The notes: generated by a model not told the origin, from the sequence alone. Shown: positions 1 to 7,139, counted from the stretch's first letter. The stretch: DNA of 10,492 bases from PWPR01 sp964497955 (GCA_964497955.1 CAZCFQ010000068.1:1-10492), one strand, 5' to 3'. Made by a program: numbers and translations.

Positions 1-29
1 CTTCTTGTTATTTCTTTTAGACTGGCCAT
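1..29 (-). CDS. atpG: ATP synthase gamma subunit, first nine codons only (truncated by window edge)
   Basis: The minus strand here begins ATG and reads MASLKEITR before the window ends. Gamma subunits typically begin with a very similar MASLKEIxxRI sequence, and gamma follows alpha in the standard atp gene order. The ATG lies 17 nt after the atpA stop, with a GAGG ribosome-binding site about 4 nt upstream. Gamma is the rotating central shaft of F1. Only the extreme N terminus is visible, so the call rests on position plus nine residues. Confidence 0.85.
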
Positions 30-46
30 TATCCTCTAACCACCAA

Positions 47-1555
47 TTAATGAGAATATTGTTGGAAGAAGTTCTCTACTTCTTCTTTCAACTCTGCTCT
101 TATCTCATCAGTAAATTTCTTTTCATATTTAAGTTTAGATAACAACTCTGGGTTCATCTGATCAACATAATCTGCCAACTTATATGATACCCCTTGTACT
201 TCATCAACTGGAATTCTATCAAAATATCCTTGTGTTCCGGCAAAAATCTGTACTACTTGCTTACCAACCTCTAATGGTTCATTCTCTGGCTGTTTAAGTA
301 ATTCTGTCAATCTCTCACCACGAGTTAATCTAGACTGGGTACTTTCATCTAAGTCTGCACCAAACTGAGCAAAAGCTTGTAGTTCTCTATATTGAGCAAG
401 ATCTAATCTTAAACTACCTGCAACTTTTCTCATGGAATTTACCTGAGCTGCTCCTCCAACACGAGATACTGAAAGTCCTACATTTATTGCTGGTCGTACA
501 CCTGCAAAAAATAGGTCGGATTCAAGATAAATCTGTCCATCTGTAATAGAAATTACATTAGTAGGAATATATGCTGATACATCACCTGCTTGAGTCTCAA
601 TTATAGGTAAAGCTGTTAATGATCCTCCACCTAAATCTTTATTAAGCCTTGCAGATCTTTCAAGTAAGCGAGAATGTAAATAGAAAACATCTCCAGGATA
701 TGCTTCTCGGCCTGGTGGTCTTCTTAATAGTAGTGACATAGCTCTATACGATTTAGCATGTTTTGTTAGATCATCATAAACCACTAAAACATCTTTACCT
801 TGCCACATAAACTCTTCACCCATTGCACAACCAGCATAAGGTGCTAGATATTGTACTGGTGGTGATTCGCTTGCATTTGCAGCTACTACTATAGTATAAT
901 CCATTGCTCCCTTTTCTTCTAAAGTCTTAATAACTCTAGCAACAGTTGAAGCTTTTTGTCCTATAGCAACATAAATACAAATTACATCTTCACCTTTTTG
1001 ATTAAGAATTGTATCTATACAGACTGCAGTTTTTCCTGTTCCTCTATCACCAATAATTAACTCTCTTTGGCCTCTTCCGATAGGAGTCATGGCATCGATA
1101 GCTTTAATTCCTGTTTGTAATGGTGTATCAACAGGTTGGCGGCTCATTACACCAGGAGCAATTACTTCAATAGGTCTGCTCTTTTCTGTTTTGATTGGTC
1201 CTTTACCATCAATAGCTTGTCCTAGTGGATTTACTACTCTTCCAACAAGGTTTTCTCCTACTGGAACTTGAATAATTTTACCTGTTCTTTTGACAACATC
1301 GCCTTCTCTTACAGAGTTTACAGGCCCCATTATCGCACAACCAACACTATCTTCTTCTAGGTTTAAAACTAATCCAAAAACACCACTTTCAAACTCCAAC
1401 AACTCACTTGACATTGCATTTTGCAATCCATGTATATGAGCAATTCCATCATTGGTTTGAAGTACTGTACCTACATCTGATACATCTAAATGTTTTTGAA
1501 AAGATTCTATTTGTTTTTTAATTACAGCACTTATTTCTTCTGGCTTTATTTTCAC
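47..1555 (-). CDS. atpA: F1Fo ATP synthase subunit alpha
   Basis: Non-catalytic nucleotide-binding subunit of the cytoplasmic F1 hexamer (alpha3beta3). At 502 aa it is full length for the family. Visible features: N-terminal beta-barrel domain (about residues 25-95), Walker A GDRGTGKT at 169-176, the VVYDDLTKHA segment near 258-267 (Walker B region), the alpha-subunit stretch LLLRRPPGREAYPGD near 275-289, and SVSRVGGAAQ with the arginine finger at about R365. The start codon is GTG, overlapping the atpH stop as GTGA; an AGGTGA ribosome-binding site lies 5 nt upstream inside atpH, so translation is probably coupled to delta. atpG follows 17 nt later. Nothing looks degenerate. Confidence 0.98.
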   Translation of the reverse strand: MKIKPEEISAVIKKQIESFQKHLDVSDVGTVLQTNDGIAHIHGLQNAMSSELLEFESGVFGLVLNLEEDSVGCAIMGPVNSVREGDVVKRTGKIIQVPVGENLVGRVVNPLGQAIDGKGPIKTEKSRPIEVIAPGVMSRQPVDTPLQTGIKAIDAMTPIGRGQRELIIGDRGTGKTAVCIDTILNQKGEDVICIYVAIGQKASTVARVIKTLEEKGAMDYTIVVAANASESPPVQYLAPYAGCAMGEEFMWQGKDVLVVYDDLTKHAKSYRAMSLLLRRPPGREAYPGDVFYLHSRLLERSARLNKDLGGGSLTALPIIETQAGDVSAYIPTNVISITDGQIYLESDLFFAGVRPAINVGLSVSRVGGAAQVNSMRKVAGSLRLDLAQYRELQAFAQFGADLDESTQSRLTRGERLTELLKQPENEPLEVGKQVVQIFAGTQGYFDRIPVDEVQGVSYKLADYVDQMNPELLSKLKYEKKFTDEIRAELKEEVENFFQQYSH

Positions 1556-2133
1556 ACTACTTCACCTCGCAATTTCGCAACTGGTATGTCTTTCAAACTA
1601 GCAGTTAGTTGCTGTACCTGCTTGAGAACACTACCATCAATAATTTTGTCTTCATATTTAATAATCATTCCACCTAAGAGCTTTGGATCAACAGTTACTT
1701 TAATCATAGGCTCTTTTTTGGTCTTTTGTGCTAACTTATTTTTCAGTTTGTTTAGTTGAATATCAGTTAGCTCAGTAGCAGTTACTATTTCCACTGGCAA
1801 CTGTTTTTTAAACTCATCATATCTTATTTTAAATGAATCAAAAATCCCCGCTAATTCTTTCTCTCTTTTCTTCTCAATGAGTAAGTGAAGAAAGTTCTTA
1901 ACATGTTCATTTTCAAATGCAATTTGATAAAAGTCATCAACTATTCCACCTTTTTCTTCTTTTGAAAGCCTTGGATGAATAAAGATTTCTTTTAACTCTT
2001 TATTCTCTTCAAGTATTTTTGTTAAAGAAGATAAGTCTTGATAAACATCTTCTACTATATTACCTTCTAGTGCAATCTCAAATAAAGCTTTTGCATACCT
2101 ATCTGTTAGCACACTATTTTTCATCTTCTTCAT
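1552..2133 (-). CDS. atpH: F1Fo ATP synthase subunit delta (OSCP)
   Basis: Delta/OSCP forms the peripheral-stalk cap that joins subunit b to the alpha subunits. The 193-aa product is slightly longer than the usual 175-185 aa. It has the helical N-terminal domain (TDRYAKALFEIA, about 10-21) and the C-terminal family signature LLGGMIIKYEDKIIDGSV at about 152-169. The frame overlaps the end of atpF by 20 nt if it starts at 2133. A second in-frame ATG three codons later (2124) shortens the overlap to 11 nt, has a GAAGAAG purine run in front, and gives the more usual N terminus (MKNSVLTDRYAKAL). Neither start has a strong Shine-Dalgarno, so translation is likely coupled to atpF. It overlaps atpA by 4 nt (GTGA). 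Confidence 0.95.
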   Translation of the reverse strand: MKKMKNSVLTDRYAKALFEIALEGNIVEDVYQDLSSLTKILEENKELKEIFIHPRLSKEEKGGIVDDFYQIAFENEHVKNFLHLLIEKKREKELAGIFDSFKIRYDEFKKQLPVEIVTATELTDIQLNKLKNKLAQKTKKEPMIKVTVDPKLLGGMIIKYEDKIIDGSVLKQVQQLTASLKDIPVAKLRGEVV

Positions 2134-2605
2134 CCAATCTATCTAAAAATGAATCAATCAAATGAGCTTGACTTTTAGTGTCTAAGTTTTTCTCAAGTAC
2201 AACACTTGCTGCAGAAGTTGCTAATTCTGCAAGTTGATCTCTTAAATATATTAAAGCTTGTTCTTTTTCTGCTTCAATTTCTGCACTAGCTTTTTCCTTG
2301 ATTCTTTTTGCCTCTACCTTAGCTTTATCTATTATCTCTTCTCTCTTCTTTTCACCTTGAGAGCTAGCATTATCCATAATAGCTAAGGCTTCTTGCCTAG
2401 CTTCTTTTAACTTTTGTTCGTATTCTTCTTTTAACTTAGCTGCTTCTTTCAGATCTTCTTCTGTGCGGTCAATTTTATTTTTGATGGCATTTTGTCTTTC
2501 ATCTAAAAATTTAGTGACTGGCTTAAAGAATATTTTTCTCAATACAAAGAATAAAATCAATGTATTGATTATCTGAAATATTATATTTCTAATATCTATA
2601 TTCAT
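2114..2605 (-). CDS. atpF: F1Fo ATP synthase subunit b
   Basis: Peripheral-stalk subunit, normally present as a dimer, that holds F1 stationary against the c-ring rotor. The 163-aa length is typical. One N-terminal membrane helix (about residues 8-27, INTLILFFVLRKIFFKPV) leads into a long, highly charged coiled coil (about 35-140, rich in Glu, Lys, Ala and Arg) with the conserved F..F...R start of the tether region. The start is ATG with GAGGAG 12 nt upstream, a longer spacing than at the neighbouring genes. That ribosome-binding site overlaps one arm of a possible hairpin in the atpE-atpF gap. The 3' end overlaps atpH by 11-20 nt. Confidence 0.96.
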   Translation of the reverse strand: MNIDIRNIIFQIINTLILFFVLRKIFFKPVTKFLDERQNAIKNKIDRTEEDLKEAAKLKEEYEQKLKEARQEALAIMDNASSQGEKKREEIIDKAKVEAKRIKEKASAEIEAEKEQALIYLRDQLAELATSAASVVLEKNLDTKSQAHLIDSFLDRLDEEDEK

Positions 2606-2614
2606 ATATCAGAC

Positions 2615-2651
2615 ACTCTCCTCAAATTCGTTAATGTACATCTGTGAGAGT
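2615..2651 (-). promoter_or_regulatory. Possible hairpin masking the atpF ribosome-binding site
   Basis: In the 53-nt gap between atpE and atpF the minus strand contains ACTCTC (2651-2646) and, 25 nt later, GAGAGT (2620-2615). The second arm shares three bases with the atpF ribosome-binding site GAGGAG (2623-2618). Pairing would partly occlude that site and could lower translation of b relative to the very abundant c subunit. The stem is only 6 bp with a large loop, so this is a weak structural proposal. Confidence 0.25.
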
Positions 2652-2658
2652 TAGAGTA

Positions 2659-2916
2659 TTAACCCAAAATCCCGTTAGCCACACCAATTAGAATAAACGC
2701 TATTACAAATGCATATATACCTGTTGTCTCAGCTACTGCTTGCCCTAAAATCATTGTTGTAATAATACTTCCTCTTGCCTCAGGTTGTCTTCCAACAGCT
2801 TCTACACCTTTACCAGCTGCATAACCCTGTCCAATACCAGGTCCTAAACCTGCAATCATTGCGATACCTGCGCCTAAAACAGCAAAAGCTGCTACTGCTA
2901 ATTCTGTAAATTCCAT
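2659..2916 (-). CDS. atpE: F1Fo ATP synthase subunit c, with Na+-type ion-binding residues
   Basis: Proteolipid that forms the rotor ring of Fo; each copy carries one ion through the membrane. The 85-aa product has two membrane helices (about 6-36 and 50-83) joined by the polar loop RQPEARG (43-49). Helix 1 contains the glycine packing repeat GLGPGIGQG (23-31). The ion-binding carboxylate is E63. Helix 1 has P26 and Q30, and helix 2 has T64, T65 and Y68 after E63. Q plus E followed by S/T is the established signature of Na+-coupled c subunits (Ilyobacter, Propionigenium, Acetobacterium), so Na+ coupling is inferred. A perfect AGGAGG lies 8 nt before the ATG, the best ribosome-binding site of the operon, which fits the need for many c copies. 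Confidence 0.98.
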   Translation of the reverse strand: MEFTELAVAAFAVLGAGIAMIAGLGPGIGQGYAAGKGVEAVGRQPEARGSIITTMILGQAVAETTGIYAFVIAFILIGVANGILG

Positions 2917-2937
2917 TCTTAAATCCTCCTATAAATT

Positions 2938-3606
2938 TTATTCTGTTTCCATTGCCATTGAGACAAACACCATAGTTAACATAGTGAATATAAAACTTTG
3001 TAAAACACCTGCGAATAAGTCAAAGTAAATATGTAGTGGTACTGGTATACCAATAGGCACTACTGAATAAATCATTCCCATAACAACTACACCTGCTAAA
3101 ATATTACCAAATAGTCTGAAACCCAATGAAACTGGAGTCGCTAACTCACTAATAATATTCATAGGAGCAAATATAATTGGAATAGGCTCCCATACTATTC
3201 CTTTAATGTAGTTAAAAATGCCCTTGCTTTTTATTCCATTAAACTGAATTAAAAAGAATGTCATTATAGCTAATCCTAGAGTAGTTGATGTGTCTGCTGT
3301 TGGAGGCCATAAAGCAAATAGGCCAGAAATATTTGCAAAGAAAATAAATATTAGTATTGTTCCTGCATATGGTGCAAACCATCTACTTCCTTTACCCATT
3401 GTTGAAACTGTAAAATCATTTAATGATTCGACAATTGCTTCTGCTACGTTTTGTGTTCCTTTTGGAATCCTATCAAAGTTTCTAGAAATTAAATACGCAG
3501 CAAGTATTATAATTGCCATTATAATCCATGTATTTAAAATAGTTTCATTGATTGGTATCCCAAAGATTTCAAAGACGACCGAAGGCCCTTGTAGGGCTTT
3601 TTCCAA
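2938..3606 (-). CDS. atpB: F1Fo ATP synthase subunit a
   Basis: Membrane stator subunit that provides the two ion half-channels next to the c-ring. The 222-aa product is typical of Firmicutes, with five to six hydrophobic helices (about 25-41, 80-98, 107-121, 141-176 and 195-218). The essential arginine is R164 in SLGFRLFGNILAG (160-172), which interacts with the c-ring carboxylate. The start codon is TTG at 3606, two nt after the atpI stop; the ribosome-binding site GGGAGGA lies within the last atpI codons, 8 nt upstream, and no better start exists nearby. A TTG start probably limits production of this subunit, needed as one copy per complex. Confidence 0.96.
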   Translation of the reverse strand: MEKALQGPSVVFEIFGIPINETILNTWIIMAIIILAAYLISRNFDRIPKGTQNVAEAIVESLNDFTVSTMGKGSRWFAPYAGTILIFIFFANISGLFALWPPTADTSTTLGLAIMTFFLIQFNGIKSKGIFNYIKGIVWEPIPIIFAPMNIISELATPVSLGFRLFGNILAGVVVMGMIYSVVPIGIPVPLHIYFDLFAGVLQSFIFTMLTMVFVSMAMETE

Positions 3607-3608
3607 TT

Positions 3609-4031
3609 TCAGTTCCTCCCTTCTAACTTATCTTTAACATTTTTTATTTGTTGATTTAGTGAATCTTGCCATTTCTCTTGGACTGACTTAGCTATTATAA
3701 TTAACTTTACTAATAATAGTCCTATTACAACTGCAGGGAAACTAATTTCAGTTCTAAAAAAACTAATCCCTAATAATGATATCGTCAAAAACTGTCTAAA
3801 TGCAAAGCTTAGGATTGTACTGATTTTTGCAGTTTTTTCATTTGTACCAATTACTGTATTAGCAACAACTGATATTGCCCGCAAATATAATAAAGATGCA
3901 AAACCACCTAAAACTATGCCAATCGACCAACTCCTAAGGTTTACTGCAAAGAAACTTATAGCTAAAAAACCTACAATTATTAATACTCTTTTTTCAATAT
4001 ACGGAACTAGTTCCTTTGGATCATTTGGCAC
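3609..4031 (-). CDS. atpI: ATP synthase subunit I (AtpI family)
   Basis: A 140-aa protein with four predicted membrane helices (about 15-31, 35-52, 74-92, 96-114) and a charged C-terminal tail (115-140). Location directly before atpB and this topology match the ATP synthase I family, which is not part of the finished enzyme but has been linked to c-ring assembly and Mg2+ supply. Family members diverge strongly in sequence, so recognition leans on topology and context. The start is GTG (4031) with GGAGGTGA 4 nt upstream. The gene ends 2 nt before the atpB start and carries that gene's ribosome-binding site. Confidence 0.85.
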   Translation of the reverse strand: MPNDPKELVPYIEKRVLIIVGFLAISFFAVNLRSWSIGIVLGGFASLLYLRAISVVANTVIGTNEKTAKISTILSFAFRQFLTISLLGISFFRTEISFPAVVIGLLLVKLIIIAKSVQEKWQDSLNQQIKNVKDKLEGRN

Positions 4032-4050
4032 AGCCTCACCTCCAAGTTGC

Positions 4051-4266
4051 TTATTTATCAGAAAACTTGATCGCTGTCTTATATAATAAAAATATACCAG
4101 TTATCGCACCTACTAATATTCCTATTATAGTAAAGATTTGCTCATTATTAAACAATTTATCTAAATATGTTCCACCTAATAGTCCTAAATAGATTGAAAC
4201 TGCTACCAAAATCCCTAAATATGTGATTAATCCAAGGTATTTAAATATTTGTTGCCATGAATTCAT
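4051..4266 (-). CDS. atpZ: AtpZ-like small membrane protein (AtpZ/AtpI family, first gene of atp operon)
   Basis: A 71-aa protein with two membrane helices (about 9-31 and 44-63) separated by a short loop containing GGTYLDKLF (31-39), a motif typical of the AtpZ / F0F1-ATPase gene 1 family. AtpZ and AtpI of alkaliphilic Bacillus have been reported to act together in Mg2+ transport for the ATP synthase; the role here is inferred. The start is ATG with AGGAGG 8 nt upstream. atpI begins 19 nt after its stop. It is the first atp gene, preceded by a 128-nt gap after wecB. Confidence 0.85.
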   Translation of the reverse strand: MNSWQQIFKYLGLITYLGILVAVSIYLGLLGGTYLDKLFNNEQIFTIIGILVGAITGIFLLYKTAIKFSDK

Positions 4267-4323
4267 TTTAAGTCCTCCTAAAATCTTTTTAGCAACAAGT
4301 TCTCTTAGTCATCACACCACAGT

Positions 4324-4329
4324 ATTGTA
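4324..4329 (-). promoter_or_regulatory. Candidate -10 box upstream of atpZ
   Basis: The 128-nt wecB-atpZ gap (4267-4394) is AT-rich and holds no ORF and no GC-containing terminator hairpin. On the minus strand TACAAT (4329-4324) could be a -10 box about 58 nt before the atpZ ATG, but the sequence 17 nt upstream (TTTTAT) is a poor -35. The atp genes may therefore be transcribed from here, by read-through from wecB, or both. Confidence 0.3.
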
Positions 4330-4394
4330 TCTTAAATTTCCTTTTAATAAAAGCATATATTAATAATTTTTAAATGTTTTTTAGAGTAGTTTAA

Positions 4395-5564
4395 TCATAG
4401 TTTAACATTACTATAATCCCACTCTTCAACTGTTGTATCAACAACACCATATTTCTTCATAATTGCTAATACTATTCGTCTTGATGCTAACCCAACTCCA
4501 TAAGGGTTTATAGTTTGGGACATTTCTCGTAATTTATTTTGATTATTTAATAATGTTTTTATACTTTTGTAAACAGAGTTATAATTTGTTCCTACAATCT
4601 CGACTGTTTTAGCACTAACTGCTTCTGGTCTTTCTGTAACATCTCTAGTTACTAAAACAGGAGTTCCTAATGCTGGCGCTTCTTCTTGTACTCCACCTGA
4701 ATCAGAGACTAAGAATTTAGAAAGGGCCATAATATTATGAAAATCATCAGTATCAAGCGGACCTAAAAGTAAGACCCTTTCCATACCTTCTAGCTCATCA
4801 TAAACTACATCCTTAACAACAGGGTTCATATGTACTGGAAAAACTAAAAATGCATCCTTATACTCTTCTATTATATCTTTTACTGCTTTACAGATCTCTC
4901 GAATTGGCTCACCCCAATTTTCTCTTCTATGAACTTCCATTAAGATAATCTTTTTATCACCCCAAGGTTTTTTAGATAATTCTTTATTAGAGAAATGGTA
5001 ATCTTTTTCTACTGTATAATCAAGTGCATCAATAACAGTATTACCTGTAACAAATATTTTAGATTCATCTATATTTTCTTTTAATAGATTAATTTTTGCA
5101 TTTTGTGTTGGGGCAAAATGGATATCTGCTAAAACTCCAGTCAATTGTCTATTAATTTCTTCTGGATATGGAAAGTATTTTTGATATGTTCTCAAACCTG
5201 CTTCGATGTGTCCTATGTCAATTTTATTATAAAAGGCAGTTAAACCTGCAACAAAACTAGTCAACGTATCACCATGGACTAATACAATATCAGGCATTAC
5301 TTCTTTAAAGATTTTATCTAATCCCCTCATGGATCTTTCAAAAATATCAATCAAAGTTTGTTTTTGCTTCATTATATCTAAGTCATAATCTACTTCTATC
5401 TCAAACATATCTAAAATTTGATGAAGCATTTCTTTGTGCTGCCCTGTAACAGTAACATAACTCTTGATTACTTCAGGATATTTTTCAAGTTCTTTAATTA
5501 CAGGAGCCATCTTAACAGCTTCAGGTCTAACGCCAAAAACGCTCATTACTTTTAATTGAGTCAC
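4395..5564 (-). CDS. wecB: UDP-N-acetylglucosamine 2-epimerase (non-hydrolysing)
   Basis: Interconverts UDP-GlcNAc and UDP-ManNAc in the cytoplasm. In Gram-positive bacteria UDP-ManNAc feeds the teichoic-acid linkage unit and other wall glycopolymers. The 389-aa length is normal for this GT-B-fold family. Motifs: FGVRPEAVKMAPV (10-22), TGQHKEML (40-47), VHGDT with D99, HIEAGLRT with E121, YPEEINR with E135/E136, VTGNTVIDAL (172-181), EVHRREN with H212, and SDSGGVQEEAPALGTPVLV (287-305); D99, E121, E135/136 and H212 match the known catalytic set. The start is GTG with AAGGAGGT 7 nt upstream. Its promoter appears to lie just downstream of a terminator, and the ATP synthase operon follows 128 nt later with no evident terminator between. 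Family name is secure; the final polymer is not shown. Confidence 0.95.
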   Translation of the reverse strand: MTQLKVMSVFGVRPEAVKMAPVIKELEKYPEVIKSYVTVTGQHKEMLHQILDMFEIEVDYDLDIMKQKQTLIDIFERSMRGLDKIFKEVMPDIVLVHGDTLTSFVAGLTAFYNKIDIGHIEAGLRTYQKYFPYPEEINRQLTGVLADIHFAPTQNAKINLLKENIDESKIFVTGNTVIDALDYTVEKDYHFSNKELSKKPWGDKKIILMEVHRRENWGEPIREICKAVKDIIEEYKDAFLVFPVHMNPVVKDVVYDELEGMERVLLLGPLDTDDFHNIMALSKFLVSDSGGVQEEAPALGTPVLVTRDVTERPEAVSAKTVEIVGTNYNSVYKSIKTLLNNQNKLREMSQTINPYGVGLASRRIVLAIMKKYGVVDTTVEEWDYSNVKL

Positions 5565-5606
5565 TTAATGACCTCCTTATTCTCTTTTACTTATAGTGGC
5601 ACATAC

Positions 5607-5615
5607 ATTATAACA
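5607..5615 (-). promoter_or_regulatory. Extended -10 promoter for wecB, inside the terminator T tract
   Basis: The minus strand reads TGT followed by a perfect TATAAT (5612-5607), giving the TGn extended -10 form. The expected -35 position (about 5635-5630, CTTTTT) is poor and falls in the terminator loop, so the promoter would rely on the extended -10. Transcription would start near 5600, leaving about 36 nt of leader before the wecB GTG. Confidence 0.5.
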
Positions 5616-5642
5616 AAAAAAAAGCGGCTAAAAAGCCGCTTT
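5615..5642 (-). terminator. Strong intrinsic terminator between cca/ncRNA and wecB
   Basis: On the minus strand AAAGCGGCT (5642-5634), a four-base T loop and AGCCGCTTT (5629-5621) form a 9-bp hairpin with a GC-rich core, followed by a run of Ts to 5615. This is a textbook rho-independent terminator for transcripts arriving from cca or from the structured element just upstream. Confidence 0.93.
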
Positions 5643-5743
5643 GGTTAGATTATTCCAAGTTTATAAAAAAGGAAGGAGTTATGAATAATTAATATGAACA
5701 GTATAATTGCGGGTGCAAATCGCATTAATTGAAATATCTAACC
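5643..5743 (-). ncRNA. Candidate structured small RNA or leader between cca and wecB
   Basis: This 101-nt stretch has no supported ORF. On the minus strand its two ends pair: GGTTAGAT (5743-5736) with ATCTAACC (5650-5643), then after one bulged A (5651) ATTTCAA (5735-5729) with TTGGAAT (5658-5652), giving 15 bp with one G-U pair. The enclosed loop has a small hairpin TTGC-ACCC-GCAA and an open CU-rich run ACTCCTTCC (5679-5671) that could pair with ribosome-binding sites. The terminator hairpin follows the stem with no gap. This layout (stem, CU-rich loop, terminator) resembles Gram-positive regulatory RNAs. No strong own promoter is seen: TTGATG, 17 nt, TAGGTT (5769-5741) is weak, so it may instead be the processed cca 3' end. 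No known RNA family was recognised. Confidence 0.4.
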
Positions 5744-5801
5744 TAGTATTACTATAATTCTACATCAATTTAGAAATTCCTTCTTTAAAATAAATATTTT
5801 T

Positions 5802-7139
5802 TTATTTTTTTTGAATTTTACTTCTTTCATACCATTCTTGTGCTTTTTCTAACAAATATTCTTTTTCATTTAATCTAGGATGGTCCAAAACTATTGTAAG
5901 TAATGAACTTAATACTTCTCCAATAGATTTCCCTTTATATCCAATATCAATCATATCATTGCCATTTACTTCGAGATCTGTAATTTTTAAAGGTTCTTCT
6001 TTCTTTTGTATCTCTTCAATAATAAACTTTAATCTATAAATTTGCTCAAAATCATATGGTGGCGTTTTACAAACTTTATCGGCTATCATTAAATCACAGA
6101 GCAAATTGATAGTATCAACTCCAACATCTGAAATAAACTTTTTCACTTTAAATCTATTGTCTGGATTAGGCAGTCTTAAGTGCCTGTTAATCAGTTCTGA
6201 AACTTTATCCTGGGAAGCTTTACTAATTCTCCACCTATCCATAATCTCTGTAGCCATTTTTGCAGATTCTTGCTCGTGCCCATAAAAATGCCCTACCCCA
6301 TCTTTTTCTACATAGGTTTTAGGTTTGGCAATGTCATGAAAAAGAGCAGCCAATTTTAAAATAATATTTTTTGGTGTTGAGTCAACCACACAAAGAGAGT
6401 GCTTAAACACATCTAAGTCATGATGTGGATTATTTTGGCAAAAATCTATCATAGGGACAATCTCAGGTATGATTTTATTTACTAGGCCTGTGTCAATAAT
6501 AATCTCAATACCTCTTGATGGTTTCTGAGAGCTAAACAACTTAACAATTTCTTGTCCAATTCTATCATTACTAATATGTTTCAGTAAGTGTGACAAGTCT
6601 TTAATCGCCTTATATGTTTGATCTTCTATTTCAAACCCTAGTGTAATTGCAAATCTAACTGCACGAAGCATTCTTAAAGGATCCTCTTGGAATCTCTCAT
6701 TAGGGTTTCCAACACACTTTACTGTTTCTTTTTCTAAATCTTCTTTCCCACCGAAGGGGTCTATGAGACCATCTATATCATTATATGCCATTGCATTAAT
6801 TGTAAAATCTCTTCTTTCCAAATCTTTAATTATATTAGAGGTGAATTCTACTTGATCAGGATGTCTAGAATCGCTATAGTCATTGTCCATTCTTAATGTT
6901 GTTACGTCAATAACTTTAGAAGAAACTAGTACTGTGATTGTACCATGTTCTTTACCAGTGGGAATTGTTCTTTCAAATATATCTTCAATTTCACCTGGCA
7001 AAGCTGTTGTTGCTATATCATAATCGTCAGGTTTAGTGTTATTGTAAAAATCTCTAATAGCACCACCTACAACCCAGCCTTGATGACCATGTTTTCTTAA
7101 CTCATTAAATATATATTGTACTTCTCTAGGGCACTTCAT
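5802..7139 (-). CDS. cca: tRNA nucleotidyltransferase (class II CCA-adding type) with HD domain
   Basis: Adds CCA (or part of it) to tRNA 3' ends, or repairs them. Numbered from the ATG at 7139 (445 aa): nucleotidyltransferase head with VVGGAIRD (23-30) and the metal-binding DYDIAT (39-44, D39/D41), RRDFTINAMAYN (109-120), and EDPLRMLRAVRFA (152-164), whose ED..R pairs with incoming nucleotide. A central HD domain follows with H247, LFHDIAKP (H268/D269), H284 and H288, a common addition in bacterial enzymes. Whether it adds the full CCA or only CC or A cannot be told. A TTG two codons earlier (7145) would abut the AGAGGTGA ribosome-binding site with no spacing; the ATG sits 6 nt after it and is preferred. 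The gene has its own promoter and is preceded by the HAD terminator. Confidence 0.9.
   Translation of the reverse strand: MKCPREVQYIFNELRKHGHQGWVVGGAIRDFYNNTKPDDYDIATTALPGEIEDIFERTIPTGKEHGTITVLVSSKVIDVTTLRMDNDYSDSRHPDQVEFTSNIIKDLERRDFTINAMAYNDIDGLIDPFGGKEDLEKETVKCVGNPNERFQEDPLRMLRAVRFAITLGFEIEDQTYKAIKDLSHLLKHISNDRIGQEIVKLFSSQKPSRGIEIIIDTGLVNKIIPEIVPMIDFCQNNPHHDLDVFKHSLCVVDSTPKNIILKLAALFHDIAKPKTYVEKDGVGHFYGHEQESAKMATEIMDRWRISKASQDKVSELINRHLRLPNPDNRFKVKKFISDVGVDTINLLCDLMIADKVCKTPPYDFEQIYRLKFIIEEIQKKEEPLKITDLEVNGNDMIDIGYKGKSIGEVLSSLLTIVLDHPRLNEKEYLLEKAQEWYERSKIQKK

Noticed and set aside
1089..1271. Plus-strand ORF of 60 aa
   Set aside because: Antisense to the well-conserved atpA coding region; no ribosome-binding site and no recognisable family. 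Other plus-strand ORFs at 1490-1759, 3290-3637, 7324-7728 and 8494-8847 are shadows in the same way.
4330..4394. Terminator after wecB
   Set aside because: Only A/T-only inverted repeats such as TTAATA/TATTAA are present; no GC-containing stem followed by a T tract was found.
5671..5732. Plus-strand GGAAGGAG followed by short ORFs MNN and MNSIIAGANRIN
   Set aside because: The products are 3 and 12 residues, the first ATG is too close to the purine run and the second too far, and no plus-strand promoter or downstream gene exists. The purine run is better explained as the complement of the CU-rich loop of the candidate RNA.
5643..5743. Miniature inverted-repeat element with imperfect 15-16 bp terminal inverted repeats
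   Set aside because: The ends do form inverted repeats, but no target-site duplication is visible, no second copy is in the window, and the G-U pair and abutting terminator suit an RNA better. A genome-wide copy search could revive it.
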